Source: Maritalea mobilis (lineage in GTDB: Bacteria; Pseudomonadota; Alphaproteobacteria; Rhizobiales; Devosiaceae). From it: DNA of 64,000 bases. The stretch lies in the NCBI RefSeq assembly GCF_004363175.1, contig NZ_SNYR01000001.1:682001-746000 (forward strand), in the 5' to 3' direction. The notes below the pieces were generated by a model that had not been told where the DNA came from, did no database searches, and saw only the letters and a program-made list of their open reading frames with translations. Each line of letters starts with the position of its first letter. The stretch's first letter is position 1. The position numbers and the translations under genes are program-made. This document shows, in pieces, positions 35,578-43,281 of this stretch.

Positions 35578-36684
35578 ATGGCTATTCAACTATCAGCTGC
35601 AGTACGTCAGAACCTCACCGCCCTTCAAGGCACTGCTGATCTTCTCAGCAAAACACAGAACCGCCTTTCAACTGGTTTGAAAGTTAACTCTGCGTTGGAC
35701 AATCCAGGTTCTTTCTTCACAGCACAATCTTTGAACTCACGCGCTTCTGACCTTTCATCTTTGTTGGATGACCAAGGCCAGGCTGTTCAAACTTTGAAAG
35801 CTGCTGACGAAGGTATTCAAGCGATCACCAAGCTCGCAGAAGCGGCAAAGGCGAAAGCAAACCAAGCATTGCAGTCATCTTCAACAGCTGACCGTCGTAA
35901 GTTTGCTGGCGAATATAACGAACTTCTCAACCAGATCGAAACACTTGCTAAAGACTCTGGCTACTCAGGCAAAAACCTGTTGGCAGGTACAGGCAACGAC
36001 GTTTCAGTGGTCTTCAACGAAGATGGCACATCTAAGTTGGACATCTCTGCGGTTGATTACACAGACACATCAGCAGCTCTTGGCCTTTCTGACTTGACCG
36101 TTGGCACAAGCGGCACTTTGAGCATTGCAGAATCTGACCTAGAAGGTGGCGACGAAGCAGGCGACACACTCACAGTAACTGTTGGTGGTTCATCTGTTGG
36201 TTCAATCGACTATGGTGCAGGCACCACTTCTGAAGAAGTTATCACTGCTTTGAATGCTATCGACGGCATCACAGCATCAACAGATGGTACAACCATCTCG
36301 ATCACTTCTGAAAACGGTGACATCGTTATCGACGACACTGACACAACTGCTGACCTTGCAACACAAACAGGTTCAGGATTTGTTGCTGGCTCATTCGATA
36401 GTGACACTTCAATCAATGCCACTTTGGATTCATTGACATCTGCTTTGGGCACATTGCGGTCACAAGCTTCAACATTCGGTACAAACTTGACAGTTGTTGA
36501 AAACCGTCAAGACTTTACCAAGTCAATGATCAACACACTTTCTGAAGGTGCGGGCAAACTGACTTTGGCCGATACCAACGAAGAAGGCGCGAACTTGTTG
36601 GCGTTGCAAACACGTCAAACATTGGCATCTACTTCATTGTCTTTCGCTTCACAAGCAGACCAAAACGTATTGCGTTTGCTGTAA
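35578..36684 (+). CDS. fliC: flagellin 1
   Basis: Filament subunit, 368 residues. N-terminal D0/D1 (MAIQLSAAVRQNLTALQGTADLLSKTQNRLSTGLKVNSALDNPGSFFTAQSLNSRA) and C-terminal D1/D0 (TLADTNEEGANLLALQTRQTLASTSLSFASQADQNVLRLL) flank a short variable centre (about 170-275) rich in Asp, Thr and Gly. First of five tandem flagellin genes, each with its own leader. A 65-base stretch (36151-36215) is identical to flagellin 2, a sign of recent gene conversion. Confidence 0.97.
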   Translation: MAIQLSAAVRQNLTALQGTADLLSKTQNRLSTGLKVNSALDNPGSFFTAQSLNSRASDLSSLLDDQGQAVQTLKAADEGIQAITKLAEAAKAKANQALQSSSTADRRKFAGEYNELLNQIETLAKDSGYSGKNLLAGTGNDVSVVFNEDGTSKLDISAVDYTDTSAALGLSDLTVGTSGTLSIAESDLEGGDEAGDTLTVTVGGSSVGSIDYGAGTTSEEVITALNAIDGITASTDGTTISITSENGDIVIDDTDTTADLATQTGSGFVAGSFDSDTSINATLDSLTSALGTLRSQASTFGTNLTVVENRQDFTKSMINTLSEGAGKLTLADTNEEGANLLALQTRQTLASTSLSFASQADQNVLRLL

Positions 36685-36710
36685 GAAGATCAGACAAATC
36701 CTTTTCGGAA

Positions 36711-36736
36711 AGACGGGCTTCGGCCCGTCTTTTTTT
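36711..36736 (+). terminator. terminator of flagellin 1
   Basis: AGACGGGC-TTCG-GCCCGTCT followed by seven T; a textbook hairpin with UUCG tetraloop. Confidence 0.92.
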
Positions 36737-36751
36737 ATGCTTTTTTTCTCA

Positions 36752-36766
36752 TTAATCGTTCATTAG
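36752..36766. promoter_or_regulatory. CtrA box of flagellin 2 (TTAA-TCGTTCA-TTAG)
   Basis: Seven of eight fixed positions of TTAA-N7-TTAA. It ends 24 bp before the leader hairpin, the same geometry as at flagellins 3 and 4. Confidence 0.6.
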
Positions 36767-36789
36767 GCATATTCGTTCATTTTCGAGGT

Positions 36790-36804
36790 GTTCCAGGAAG
36801 GAAC
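36790..36804 (+). promoter_or_regulatory. fliC: leader hairpin of flagellin 2 (GTTCC-AGGAA-GGAAC)
   Basis: Perfect 5-bp stem with loop AGGAA; the loop begins 35 bases before the start codon. Stem sequence differs from the other flagellins while pairing is kept. Confidence 0.6.
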
Positions 36805-36829
36805 TTGAGTACCTAGAAAAGGAAGTAAT

Positions 36830-37936
36830 ATGAGTATCCAACTCTCTTCAGCTGTTCGGCAAAACCTTTTGTCGTTGCAAAACACAGCTGACCTTATGTC
36901 AAAAACCCAAAACCGTCTTGCAACTGGCCTTAAAGTCAACTCTGCGCTCGACAATCCGGGTTCATTCTTCACTGCTTCTTCGTTGAACAACCGTGCTGGC
37001 GATTTGACCAATCTTTTGGACGATATGGGCCAGTCCGTTCAAACACTTAAAGCAGCTGATGAAGGCATTCAATCGATCACGAAACTTGTGGAAGCTGCGA
37101 AAGGTAAAGCCAACCAAGCTTTGCAATCCTCTTCAACTGCCGATCGTCGCAAATTTGCTACTGAGTACAATGAGCTTTTGACCCAGATCGAAGACTTGGC
37201 GAAAGATGCCGGCTATTCTGGCAAAAACCTTTTGGCAGGCACCGGCAACGACTTGTCGGTAATCTTCAATGAAGACGGCACCTCATCTTTGAGTGTTTCT
37301 GCTGTTGACTACACTGACACTTCAGGCGCACTAGGGCTTTCAGACCTTACTATCGGCACAAGCGGCACATTGAGCATTGCTGAATCCGACCTTGAAGGTG
37401 GTGACGAAGCAGGCGACACACTCACAGTAACTGTTGGTGGTTCATCTGTTGGTTCAATCGACTATGGCGCTGGCACAACTTCTGAAGACGTGATCACAGC
37501 TTTGAACGCAATTGATGGTGTTACCGCCTCCACCGACGGGACCACAATTTCGATCACATCCGAAAATGGTGACATTGTCATTGACGACACCGACACAACA
37601 GCTGACCTAGCCACCCAAACTGGTTCGGGCTATGTTGCCGGTTCATTCGACAGCGACACCTCAATCAACGACTCTTTGACAGCGTTGAATACTGCCTTGA
37701 ACACATTGCGGTCTCAGGCGTCTACATTCGGTACAAACCTGACTGTGGTCGAAAACCGTCAAAACTTCACAACTCGTTTGGTCAACACTTTGGAAGAAGG
37801 TGCAGGCAAATTAACATTGGCTGACACCAACGAAGAAGGCGCGAACTTGCTGGCGTTGCAAACACGTCAACAGCTCTCCTCTACGTCACTTTCTTTCGCC
37901 TCTCAGGCAGATCAGAACGTGTTGCGTTTGTTCTAA
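36830..37936 (+). CDS. fliC: flagellin 2
   Basis: Filament subunit, 368 residues, closest to flagellin 1 (same length; MSIQLSSAVRQNLLSLQNTADLMSKTQNRLATGLKVNSALDN...; C-terminus SLSFASQADQNVLRLF). The central region shares the GTSGTLSIAESDLEGGDEAGDTL block with flagellins 1 and 4. Ribosome binding site AAAAGGAAG before ATG. It has its own CtrA box, leader hairpin and terminator. Confidence 0.97.
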   Translation: MSIQLSSAVRQNLLSLQNTADLMSKTQNRLATGLKVNSALDNPGSFFTASSLNNRAGDLTNLLDDMGQSVQTLKAADEGIQSITKLVEAAKGKANQALQSSSTADRRKFATEYNELLTQIEDLAKDAGYSGKNLLAGTGNDLSVIFNEDGTSSLSVSAVDYTDTSGALGLSDLTIGTSGTLSIAESDLEGGDEAGDTLTVTVGGSSVGSIDYGAGTTSEDVITALNAIDGVTASTDGTTISITSENGDIVIDDTDTTADLATQTGSGYVAGSFDSDTSINDSLTALNTALNTLRSQASTFGTNLTVVENRQNFTTRLVNTLEEGAGKLTLADTNEEGANLLALQTRQQLSSTSLSFASQADQNVLRLF

Positions 37937-37970
37937 GGATAAAGAATTTAGTATTGCGTACTTTATCGCA

Positions 37971-38007
37971 ATGGGCGGTGTGCGGATCATGCACCGCCCA
38001 TTTTTTA
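37971..38007 (+). terminator. terminator of flagellin 2
   Basis: ATGGGCGGTG (37971-37980) pairs with CACCGCCCAT (37992-38001) and runs into TTTTTT. Confidence 0.88.
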
Positions 38008-38034
38008 TTATTATATAGTCACTTACCCTTTTCA

Positions 38035-38049
38035 TTAACCGCTCATTAA
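38035..38049. promoter_or_regulatory. CtrA box of flagellin 3 (TTAA-CCGCTCA-TTAA)
   Basis: Perfect TTAA-N7-TTAA; ends 25 bp before the leader hairpin and is followed by TAATGT, a possible -10. Confidence 0.7.
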
Positions 38050-38073
38050 CCGCCTGAAACATAATGTAACCGC

Positions 38074-38086
38074 GTCCAGAATGGAC
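38074..38086 (+). promoter_or_regulatory. fliC: leader hairpin of flagellin 3 (GTCC-AGAAT-GGAC)
   Basis: Four-base perfect stem, loop AGAAT starting 35 bases before the ATG. Confidence 0.6.
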
Positions 38087-38112
38087 ATTTCGGGGGATAA
38101 TCAGAAGATTAT

Positions 38113-39309
38113 ATGAGTAACATCCAGCTTTCCTCGGCGGTTCGGCAAAATCTATTGTCGCTACAATCTACCGCTGACATGATGTCAAAAACGCAAAATC
38201 GCCTCGCCACCGGCTTGAAGGTGAATTCGGCGTTGGACAATCCAAGCTCTTTTTTCACCGCATCGGCGCTTAACAATAGATCCAATGACCTTGGTGGCCT
38301 TTTGGATGATATGGGTCAATCCATCCAGACCCTAAAAGCAGCAGATGAAGGCATTAAGTCTATCACCAAGCTTGTGGAGGCGGCTAAAGGCAAAGCCAAT
38401 CAGGCCTTACAATCGTCAAGCACAGCTGATCGCTCAAAATTTGCCACAGAATATAACGAACTGCTCGGCCAGATTGAACAACTCGCCAAAGACGCGGGCT
38501 ACAATGGCAAGAATTTGCTCGCAGGCACCGGCAACGATTTGGACGTTGTGTTCAATGAGGACGGCAGGAGCAAGCTTGATATTAGCGCTGTGAACTATAC
38601 AGATGTAGCATCAAGTCTCGGGCTTGTTGAGCAAGTTGACGGTCCAACGACACCAAGCGTGCCGGGATCTGTCACAATTTCGGCCGCAGATCTTCACGCA
38701 GCAGCAACTGGATTCACTGGCAACGACATATATATAACTGACGACGCATACACAACTGACGTCACCCCTTATCCTGGGCTGGATCTCAATGCCGGTGCAA
38801 GTGCGAATGATACCGCCAGCAATGTCGAAACAGAAATCAATTCCGCTGGTATCGCAGGGCTCTCAGCGTCCTTCGATTCTGGAAGTGGCCAGCTGACAAT
38901 CTCATTTGAAGACCACGACATTCGCGTGCTTTCGAGAGTTAGTGGTGGCCCACCCTCGCCATATGGATTTGACGAGACGTCCTCAAACTACGCACCAAGC
39001 GTTGCTGGCTCGACCATGTTTGAGACAGACGAGATCATTAATGCTGAACTGGACAAGCTCAATACCGCACTGAACACATTGCGCTCACAAGCATCGACTT
39101 TCGGCACAAATTTGACCGTTGTTGAAAACCGTCAGAATTTCACAAAGTCCTTGATCAACACTTTGCAAGAAGGTGCGGGCAAACTCACACTTGCGGACAC
39201 CAATGAAGAGGGTGCGAACTTACTCGCATTGCAAACGCGCCAACAATTGTCTTCAACATCCCTCTCCTTCGCCTCTCAGGCAGACCAGAACGTGCTTCGA
39301 CTATTCTAA
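38113..39309 (+). CDS. fliC: flagellin 3, with a divergent central domain
   Basis: Filament subunit of 398 residues, about 30 longer than its neighbours. The ends match the other flagellins (MSNIQLSSAVRQNLLSLQSTADMMSKTQNRLATGLK; SFASQADQNVLRLF), but residues about 175-305 are unrelated to the GTSGTLSIAESDLEGGDEAGD block: they include PTTPSVPGSVTISAADLHAA, YITDDAYTTDVTPYPGLD and RVSGGPPSPYGFDETSS. Codon choice is also less T-rich than flagellin 1. It may form a different segment of the filament. Confidence 0.96.
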   Translation: MSNIQLSSAVRQNLLSLQSTADMMSKTQNRLATGLKVNSALDNPSSFFTASALNNRSNDLGGLLDDMGQSIQTLKAADEGIKSITKLVEAAKGKANQALQSSSTADRSKFATEYNELLGQIEQLAKDAGYNGKNLLAGTGNDLDVVFNEDGRSKLDISAVNYTDVASSLGLVEQVDGPTTPSVPGSVTISAADLHAAATGFTGNDIYITDDAYTTDVTPYPGLDLNAGASANDTASNVETEINSAGIAGLSASFDSGSGQLTISFEDHDIRVLSRVSGGPPSPYGFDETSSNYAPSVAGSTMFETDEIINAELDKLNTALNTLRSQASTFGTNLTVVENRQNFTKSLINTLQEGAGKLTLADTNEEGANLLALQTRQQLSSTSLSFASQADQNVLRLF

Positions 39310-39336
39310 TAAGTTGAAAAATATAGAAGATTTATT

Positions 39337-39361
39337 AGGCGAGCCTCGGCTCGCCTTTTTT
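39337..39361 (+). terminator. terminator of flagellin 3
   Basis: AGGCGAG and CTCGCCT arms around CCTCGG, followed by TTTTTT. Confidence 0.88.
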
Positions 39362-39416
39362 ATTGCCTGAACTATTTTTCGCATTTTGCAACAAAATCCG
39401 CATTTTGCACGGCCAG

Positions 39417-39431
39417 TTAAACTTCGATTAA
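39417..39431. promoter_or_regulatory. CtrA box of flagellin 4 (TTAA-ACTTCGA-TTAA)
   Basis: Perfect TTAA-N7-TTAA followed by CCAT; ends 25 bp before the leader hairpin. Confidence 0.7.
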
Positions 39432-39455
39432 CCATGTTCCGGCATGATCATAAGT

Positions 39456-39470
39456 GCCCCAGAATCGGGC
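39456..39470 (+). promoter_or_regulatory. fliC: leader hairpin of flagellin 4 (GCCC-C-AGAAT-C-GGGC)
   Basis: Four G-C/C-G pairs with a C-C mismatch closing the AGAAT loop; the loop starts 36 bases before the TTG start codon. Confidence 0.5.
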
Positions 39471-39496
39471 CTTAGAAACCATGAAGGAATAGAACT

Positions 39497-40609
39497 TTGA
39501 CTATGATCCACTTGTCCGCTGCAGTGCGGCAAAACCTACTTTCACTGCAAGGCACAGCAGACTTGATGTCGAAAACGCAAAACCGTTTGGCAACAGGTCT
39601 TAAAGTTAACTCTGCGCTGGATAACCCAAACTCATTCTTTACCGCATCTGCATTGAACAACCGCGCTTCTGATCTAAGTGGGCTGTTGGATGATATGGGC
39701 CAGGGCGTTCAAACCCTTAAGGCAGCTGATGATGGCATTCAAGCCATCACAAAACTTGTTGAAGCAGCTAAAGGTAAAGCCAACCAAGCGCTGCAATCCA
39801 ACAAGATTGAAGATCGCCGCCGCTTCGCCCAAGAATATAACGACCTTCTGACCCAGATCGAAGACTTGGCGAAAGATGCTGGTTATAAGGGCAAAAACTT
39901 GCTTGCGGGTGCCGGCAACGATTTGTCTGTTATCTTCAACGAAGACGGCACTTCCTCCATCACCATTGATGCTGTTGATTACACAGATACTTCAGGCGCA
40001 CTTGGCCTTGCGGACCTCACCGTAGGTACCAGCGGCACGTTGAGCATTGCCGAATCAGATCTTGAAGGTGGCGACGAAGCAGGTGATACATTGACTGTAA
40101 CAGTTGGTGGTTCAAATGTTGCAACAATCGATTATGGTGCTGGCACAACTGCTGAAGATGTCATCACTGCTCTTAATGCGATTGACGGCGTGGAAGCATC
40201 CACGGACGGCACAACAATTTCAATTACATCCGCAGCCGGCGACATCGTAATTGACGATACCGATACAACAGCTGACCTAGCTACACAAACTGGCTCTGGT
40301 TACGTTGAAGGCACCTTCGACACCGACACGTCAATCAGTGCATCACTAGACACATTGAGCACTGCATTATCAACATTGCGCTCACAAGCATCCACATTCG
40401 GTACCAACCTCACCGTGGTTGAAAACCGTCAGAACTTCACAAAGCGTTTGATCAACACTTTGGAAGAAGGTGCAGGCAAGCTCACCCTTGCTGACACCAA
40501 TGAGGAAGGCGCGAACTTGCTGGCGTTGCAGACACGTCAACAATTGGCATCAACCTCGCTCTCCTTCGCCTCGCAGGCGGACCAAGCGGTGCTGCGTCTG
40601 TTCGGTTAA
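39497..40609 (+). CDS. fliC: flagellin 4, probable TTG start
   Basis: Filament subunit, 370 residues, with the same layout as flagellins 1 and 2. TTG at 39497 is chosen over ATG at 39503: AAGGAA lies about 8 bases before TTG but 14 before ATG, the N-terminus then has the same length before LSAAVRQNL as flagellins 3 and 5, and the leader hairpin keeps its distance. The N-terminal linker QSNKIEDRRRFAQEYNDLL is shared with flagellin 5 rather than 1-3. Confidence 0.95.
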   Translation: MTMIHLSAAVRQNLLSLQGTADLMSKTQNRLATGLKVNSALDNPNSFFTASALNNRASDLSGLLDDMGQGVQTLKAADDGIQAITKLVEAAKGKANQALQSNKIEDRRRFAQEYNDLLTQIEDLAKDAGYKGKNLLAGAGNDLSVIFNEDGTSSITIDAVDYTDTSGALGLADLTVGTSGTLSIAESDLEGGDEAGDTLTVTVGGSNVATIDYGAGTTAEDVITALNAIDGVEASTDGTTISITSAAGDIVIDDTDTTADLATQTGSGYVEGTFDTDTSISASLDTLSTALSTLRSQASTFGTNLTVVENRQNFTKRLINTLEEGAGKLTLADTNEEGANLLALQTRQQLASTSLSFASQADQAVLRLFG

Positions 40610-40649
40610 GACGCAACATAAATCAGCTCATCGAGCTATTTCTTCAAAG

Positions 40650-40678
40650 AAGGCGTCGAATTTTTCGGCGCCTTTTTT
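40650..40678 (+). terminator. terminator of flagellin 4
   Basis: AAGGCGTCGAA and TTCGGCGCCTT arms with one G-T type interruption, followed by TTTT. Confidence 0.85.
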
Positions 40679-40696
40679 ATTTATCCATCACGAATA

Positions 40697-40709
40697 GGCA
40701 ATTTTTGCC
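40697..40709. promoter_or_regulatory. GGCA-N5-TGCC palindrome upstream of flagellin 5
   Basis: GGCAATTTTTGCC, identical to the copies at flgF and flgE, 145-157 bp before the start codon. No GG-N10-GC sigma-54 promoter was found between it and the gene. Confidence 0.5.
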
Positions 40710-40767
40710 GCGCAAACTGTGGAAAATCGCACCAACCGACCCAATTTGAACCATTCTGTTAATATGC

Positions 40768-40790
40768 GTTAACCTTTCGGTAAGGTTAAC
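40768..40790. promoter_or_regulatory. inverted repeat GTTAACCTT-TCGGT-AAGGTTAAC upstream of flagellin 5
   Basis: Perfect 9-bp arms with five-base centre. Each arm contains TTAAC, the CtrA half site, in opposite orientation, and another TTAA lies at 40759. This may be a variant CtrA site. Confidence 0.45.
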
Positions 40791-40833
40791 AATTCATTGT
40801 CATCAAGAATCGTGGCAAGACTCTATTAACAAC

Positions 40834-40844
40834 TCCAGGAAGGA
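40834..40844 (+). promoter_or_regulatory. fliC: short AGGAA-loop element of flagellin 5, probable ribosome binding site
   Basis: TCC-AGGAA-GGA, only three pairs, ending nine bases before ATG. Here AGGAAGG itself appears to be the ribosome binding site, unlike in flagellins 1-4, where a separate one lies downstream. Confidence 0.4.
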
Positions 40845-40853
40845 TGGTTCGCG

Positions 40854-41963
40854 ATGAAAGATATCACCCTATCACAGTCCGTACGGCAGAACCTTTTGTC
40901 GCTACAGCGCACAGCGGATCTAATGGGCCGCACCCAGAATCGCTTGGCTACTGGCCTTAAGGTCAATTCAGCGCTCGATAATCCGAACTCATTCTTTACA
41001 TCTCAGGGTCTAAACAGCCGCGCTACAGATTTGGGTAGCCTGCTCGATTCCATGGGCCAAGGCGTACAAACCTTGAAGGCTGCTGATACGGGTATCACCA
41101 ACATCGTGAATTTGGTTGAAGCTGCAAAGGCAAAAGCCAACCAAGCCAACCAAACCAATAAAATTGAAGACCGTCGCGTTTTCGCCAATGAATATAATAG
41201 CTTGCTGCAACAAATCGAAGATTTGGCACGCGATGCTGGCTATAATGGCAAAAACCTTCTTGCAGGCCCTGGCAATGATTTGGCCGTTGTCTTTAATGAA
41301 GACAGCACCTCAAAGCTGATCATCGAAGCTATCGATCTGACAGACACAACAACCTTTTTGGGCCTAAGCGATCTCACCACCGGCACCTCCTCCACCGGCA
41401 CGGTCACAGAGGCAAACCTTATCGCTGGCCGCGAGGCGGGTGACACTTTGACCCTGACCATTGGTTCAGAAACCTACACCATTGAATATGAAGCCACCAC
41501 CACGGCGGCAGACATCATCAATGCCTTGGACGCTATTCCCGATGTGACAGCCTCTTCCGATGGCACAACAGTCACCATCACCACAGCAGGCGGCAACTTC
41601 ACGCTGGACGATACGAACACAACAAGTGACATGGCCACCGTAACCGGCACAGGCTATGTGCAAGGCTCTTTTGATACTGAATCTTTGGTCAATGCCGTGT
41701 TGAACGACATCACGGAGTCTCTGAATTTGCTGCGTGATCAGGCGTCAACCTTCGGCACCAATTTGACCGTAGTGGAAAACCGCACCAATTTTACCAAACA
41801 AATGATTTCCACTTTGGCCACTGGTGCGGATATGCTGACTTTGGCCGATACCAATGAAGAAGGCGCGAACCTATTGGCGTTGCAGACCCGTCAGCAATTG
41901 TCCTCCACCGCCCTTTCAATGGCATCGCAGGCAGATCAGAACGTTTTAAGACTCTTCCAGTAA
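40854..41963 (+). CDS. fliC: flagellin 5, most divergent copy
   Basis: Filament subunit, 369 residues. N-terminus MKDITLSQSVRQNLLSLQRTADLMGRTQNRLATGLK and C-terminus SMASQADQNVLRLFQ fit the family, but the sequence differs most from the others (NLVEAAKAKANQANQTNKIEDRRVFANEYNSLLQQ; centre GTSSTGTVTEANLIAGREAGDTL). No terminator follows; flbT starts 43 bp later, so flagellin 5, flbT and flaF are probably co-transcribed. Confidence 0.96.
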   Translation: MKDITLSQSVRQNLLSLQRTADLMGRTQNRLATGLKVNSALDNPNSFFTSQGLNSRATDLGSLLDSMGQGVQTLKAADTGITNIVNLVEAAKAKANQANQTNKIEDRRVFANEYNSLLQQIEDLARDAGYNGKNLLAGPGNDLAVVFNEDSTSKLIIEAIDLTDTTTFLGLSDLTTGTSSTGTVTEANLIAGREAGDTLTLTIGSETYTIEYEATTTAADIINALDAIPDVTASSDGTTVTITTAGGNFTLDDTNTTSDMATVTGTGYVQGSFDTESLVNAVLNDITESLNLLRDQASTFGTNLTVVENRTNFTKQMISTLATGADMLTLADTNEEGANLLALQTRQQLSSTALSMASQADQNVLRLFQ

Positions 41964-42005
41964 GATCAAACTTAAAGCGTTCCGCGTAACCTTTAAGAGG
42001 ACGAG

Positions 42006-42434
42006 ATGGCCCTAAAAGTTGAATTGAAGCCGAAAGAGCGGCTTATTGTCGGCGATTGTGTGATCACCAATTCGGATCAGCGCACACGGCTATATGTCTC
42101 AGGCAGATCCCCGATTCTGCGCGAAAAGGACATTATGAGGGTGGAGGAAGCCTCCTCCCCGGCAAAACGCGTCTATTTTGCTGTGCAATTAATGTATCTT
42201 GATGATGACGTTGATAAAGTTCAGGACGAATATTTCATTCTTGTCAATGACTTAGTAAAAGCAGCTCCATCAATGACTGCAATTGTTGATGAGATTAATA
42301 ATGAGATATTAACTGGTTCGCTTTATAAAGCCTTGAAGAAAGCCAAAAAACTGATCGAATACGAACGGGAGCTGATCGGCGATGCAACAACAGGCGGCTT
42401 TGGCGTACCAACAGACAGCCAAGAAAACAGCTAG
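42006..42434 (+). CDS. flbT: flagellin synthesis repressor FlbT
   Basis: Post-transcriptional regulator that in Caulobacter binds the flagellin mRNA leader and promotes its decay until assembly is ready. 142 residues: MALKVELKPKERLIVGDCVITNSDQRTRLYVSGRSPILREKDIM, then VYFAVQLMYLDDD and YEREL near the end. Ribosome binding site AAGAGGACG before ATG. The last 53 bases overlap flaF. Its likely targets, the flagellin leader hairpins, lie just upstream. Confidence 0.94.
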   Translation: MALKVELKPKERLIVGDCVITNSDQRTRLYVSGRSPILREKDIMRVEEASSPAKRVYFAVQLMYLDDDVDKVQDEYFILVNDLVKAAPSMTAIVDEINNEILTGSLYKALKKAKKLIEYERELIGDATTGGFGVPTDSQENS

Positions 42435-42789
42435 TCCACGCGAACTGGAAGCCTCATTGCTTTCCAAGTCGGCTGCACAATTGCAGCGTATTCGTGATGA
42501 TTGGGACAATAAAAAGCCAGAGTTAGACGGTGCGCTGACCTATAACCGCAAATTGTGGACAGTGTTCATGACTTCGGTGACCAGCGATGAGAACCCTTTG
42601 CCAACATTGATCAAGCAAAATGTTGCCAATTTGGGCATCTTCGTGATGAACCACACCATGTCGACTTTGGCTAATCCCGAGGCGCGCAAACTTGATGTGC
42701 TGATCAACATCAACAAAGAATTGGCTGCTGGCCTGCGCACTCAACAAAATCAGGATGAAGCCCCTAAAGGCACTCATCCCGCTCTGTAA
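42382..42789 (+). CDS. flaF: flagellar biosynthesis regulator FlaF
   Basis: Activator of flagellin translation or secretion that works against FlbT. 135 residues: AALAYQQTAKKTASPRELEASLLSKSAAQLQRIRDDWD, TYNRKLWTVFMTSVTSDENPLP and LGIFVMNHTMSTLANPEARKLDVLININKELAAGL. Overlaps the end of flbT by 53 bases, implying coupled translation. It converges on a small membrane-protein gene. Confidence 0.94.
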   Translation: MQQQAALAYQQTAKKTASPRELEASLLSKSAAQLQRIRDDWDNKKPELDGALTYNRKLWTVFMTSVTSDENPLPTLIKQNVANLGIFVMNHTMSTLANPEARKLDVLININKELAAGLRTQQNQDEAPKGTHPAL

Positions 42790-42799
42790 TTCACTTCAC

Positions 42800-43171
42800 T
42801 TATTCTTTTGTGCGCCGCCACATCATCAAATAGGCGGCGCCAAAGCCAATTTCCGCTAAATTGGCAAACCAAATCCCAATTCCAGCATATCCACGGGCAA
42901 ATTCATAAATGCCCATACCGGCCATCAACAACATCATGCTGCCAAAGCTGATGGAAATGATGCCCTGTACAGGCTTATCCTCAATATTCCGCGTCAAAAA
43001 TGACACGAGGCCTAATCCAAAAAACAACACGCCTGCACGTTTCGCCAAGAAATCCCCAATTGCGTGAGGTTCCAAGGCAAAAAGCCAATAAATCAATGGG
43101 GGATAAAAGATCATCAGGGCGCTTAAGGTGAAAAACAACAGCGCCGCTGCAATGGAAATCTTTTTAAACAT
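42800..43171 (-). CDS. small four-helix membrane protein, unknown
   Basis: 123 residues with four hydrophobic segments (about 7-33, 47-63, 69-90, 94-116). The second loop has FLAKRAGVLFFGLGLVSFLTRNIED. No known family is recognised with confidence; similar small four-helix proteins are common beside unrelated genes. It lies between flaF and flgL, faces flaF, and nothing links it to flagella except position. Confidence 0.7.
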   Translation of the reverse strand: MFKKISIAAALLFFTLSALMIFYPPLIYWLFALEPHAIGDFLAKRAGVLFFGLGLVSFLTRNIEDKPVQGIISISFGSMMLLMAGMGIYEFARGYAGIGIWFANLAEIGFGAAYLMMWRRTKE

Positions 43172-43281
43172 AGGTCAAACTCAACTTTGCTCAATTTTTT
43201 GAAGCAAAGCCGAGTTTGGCCACCCTTGCAAATCCAATTTAACTTTGCGGTCACAATGCCGCAGCGGTCAAAATTATGCCG

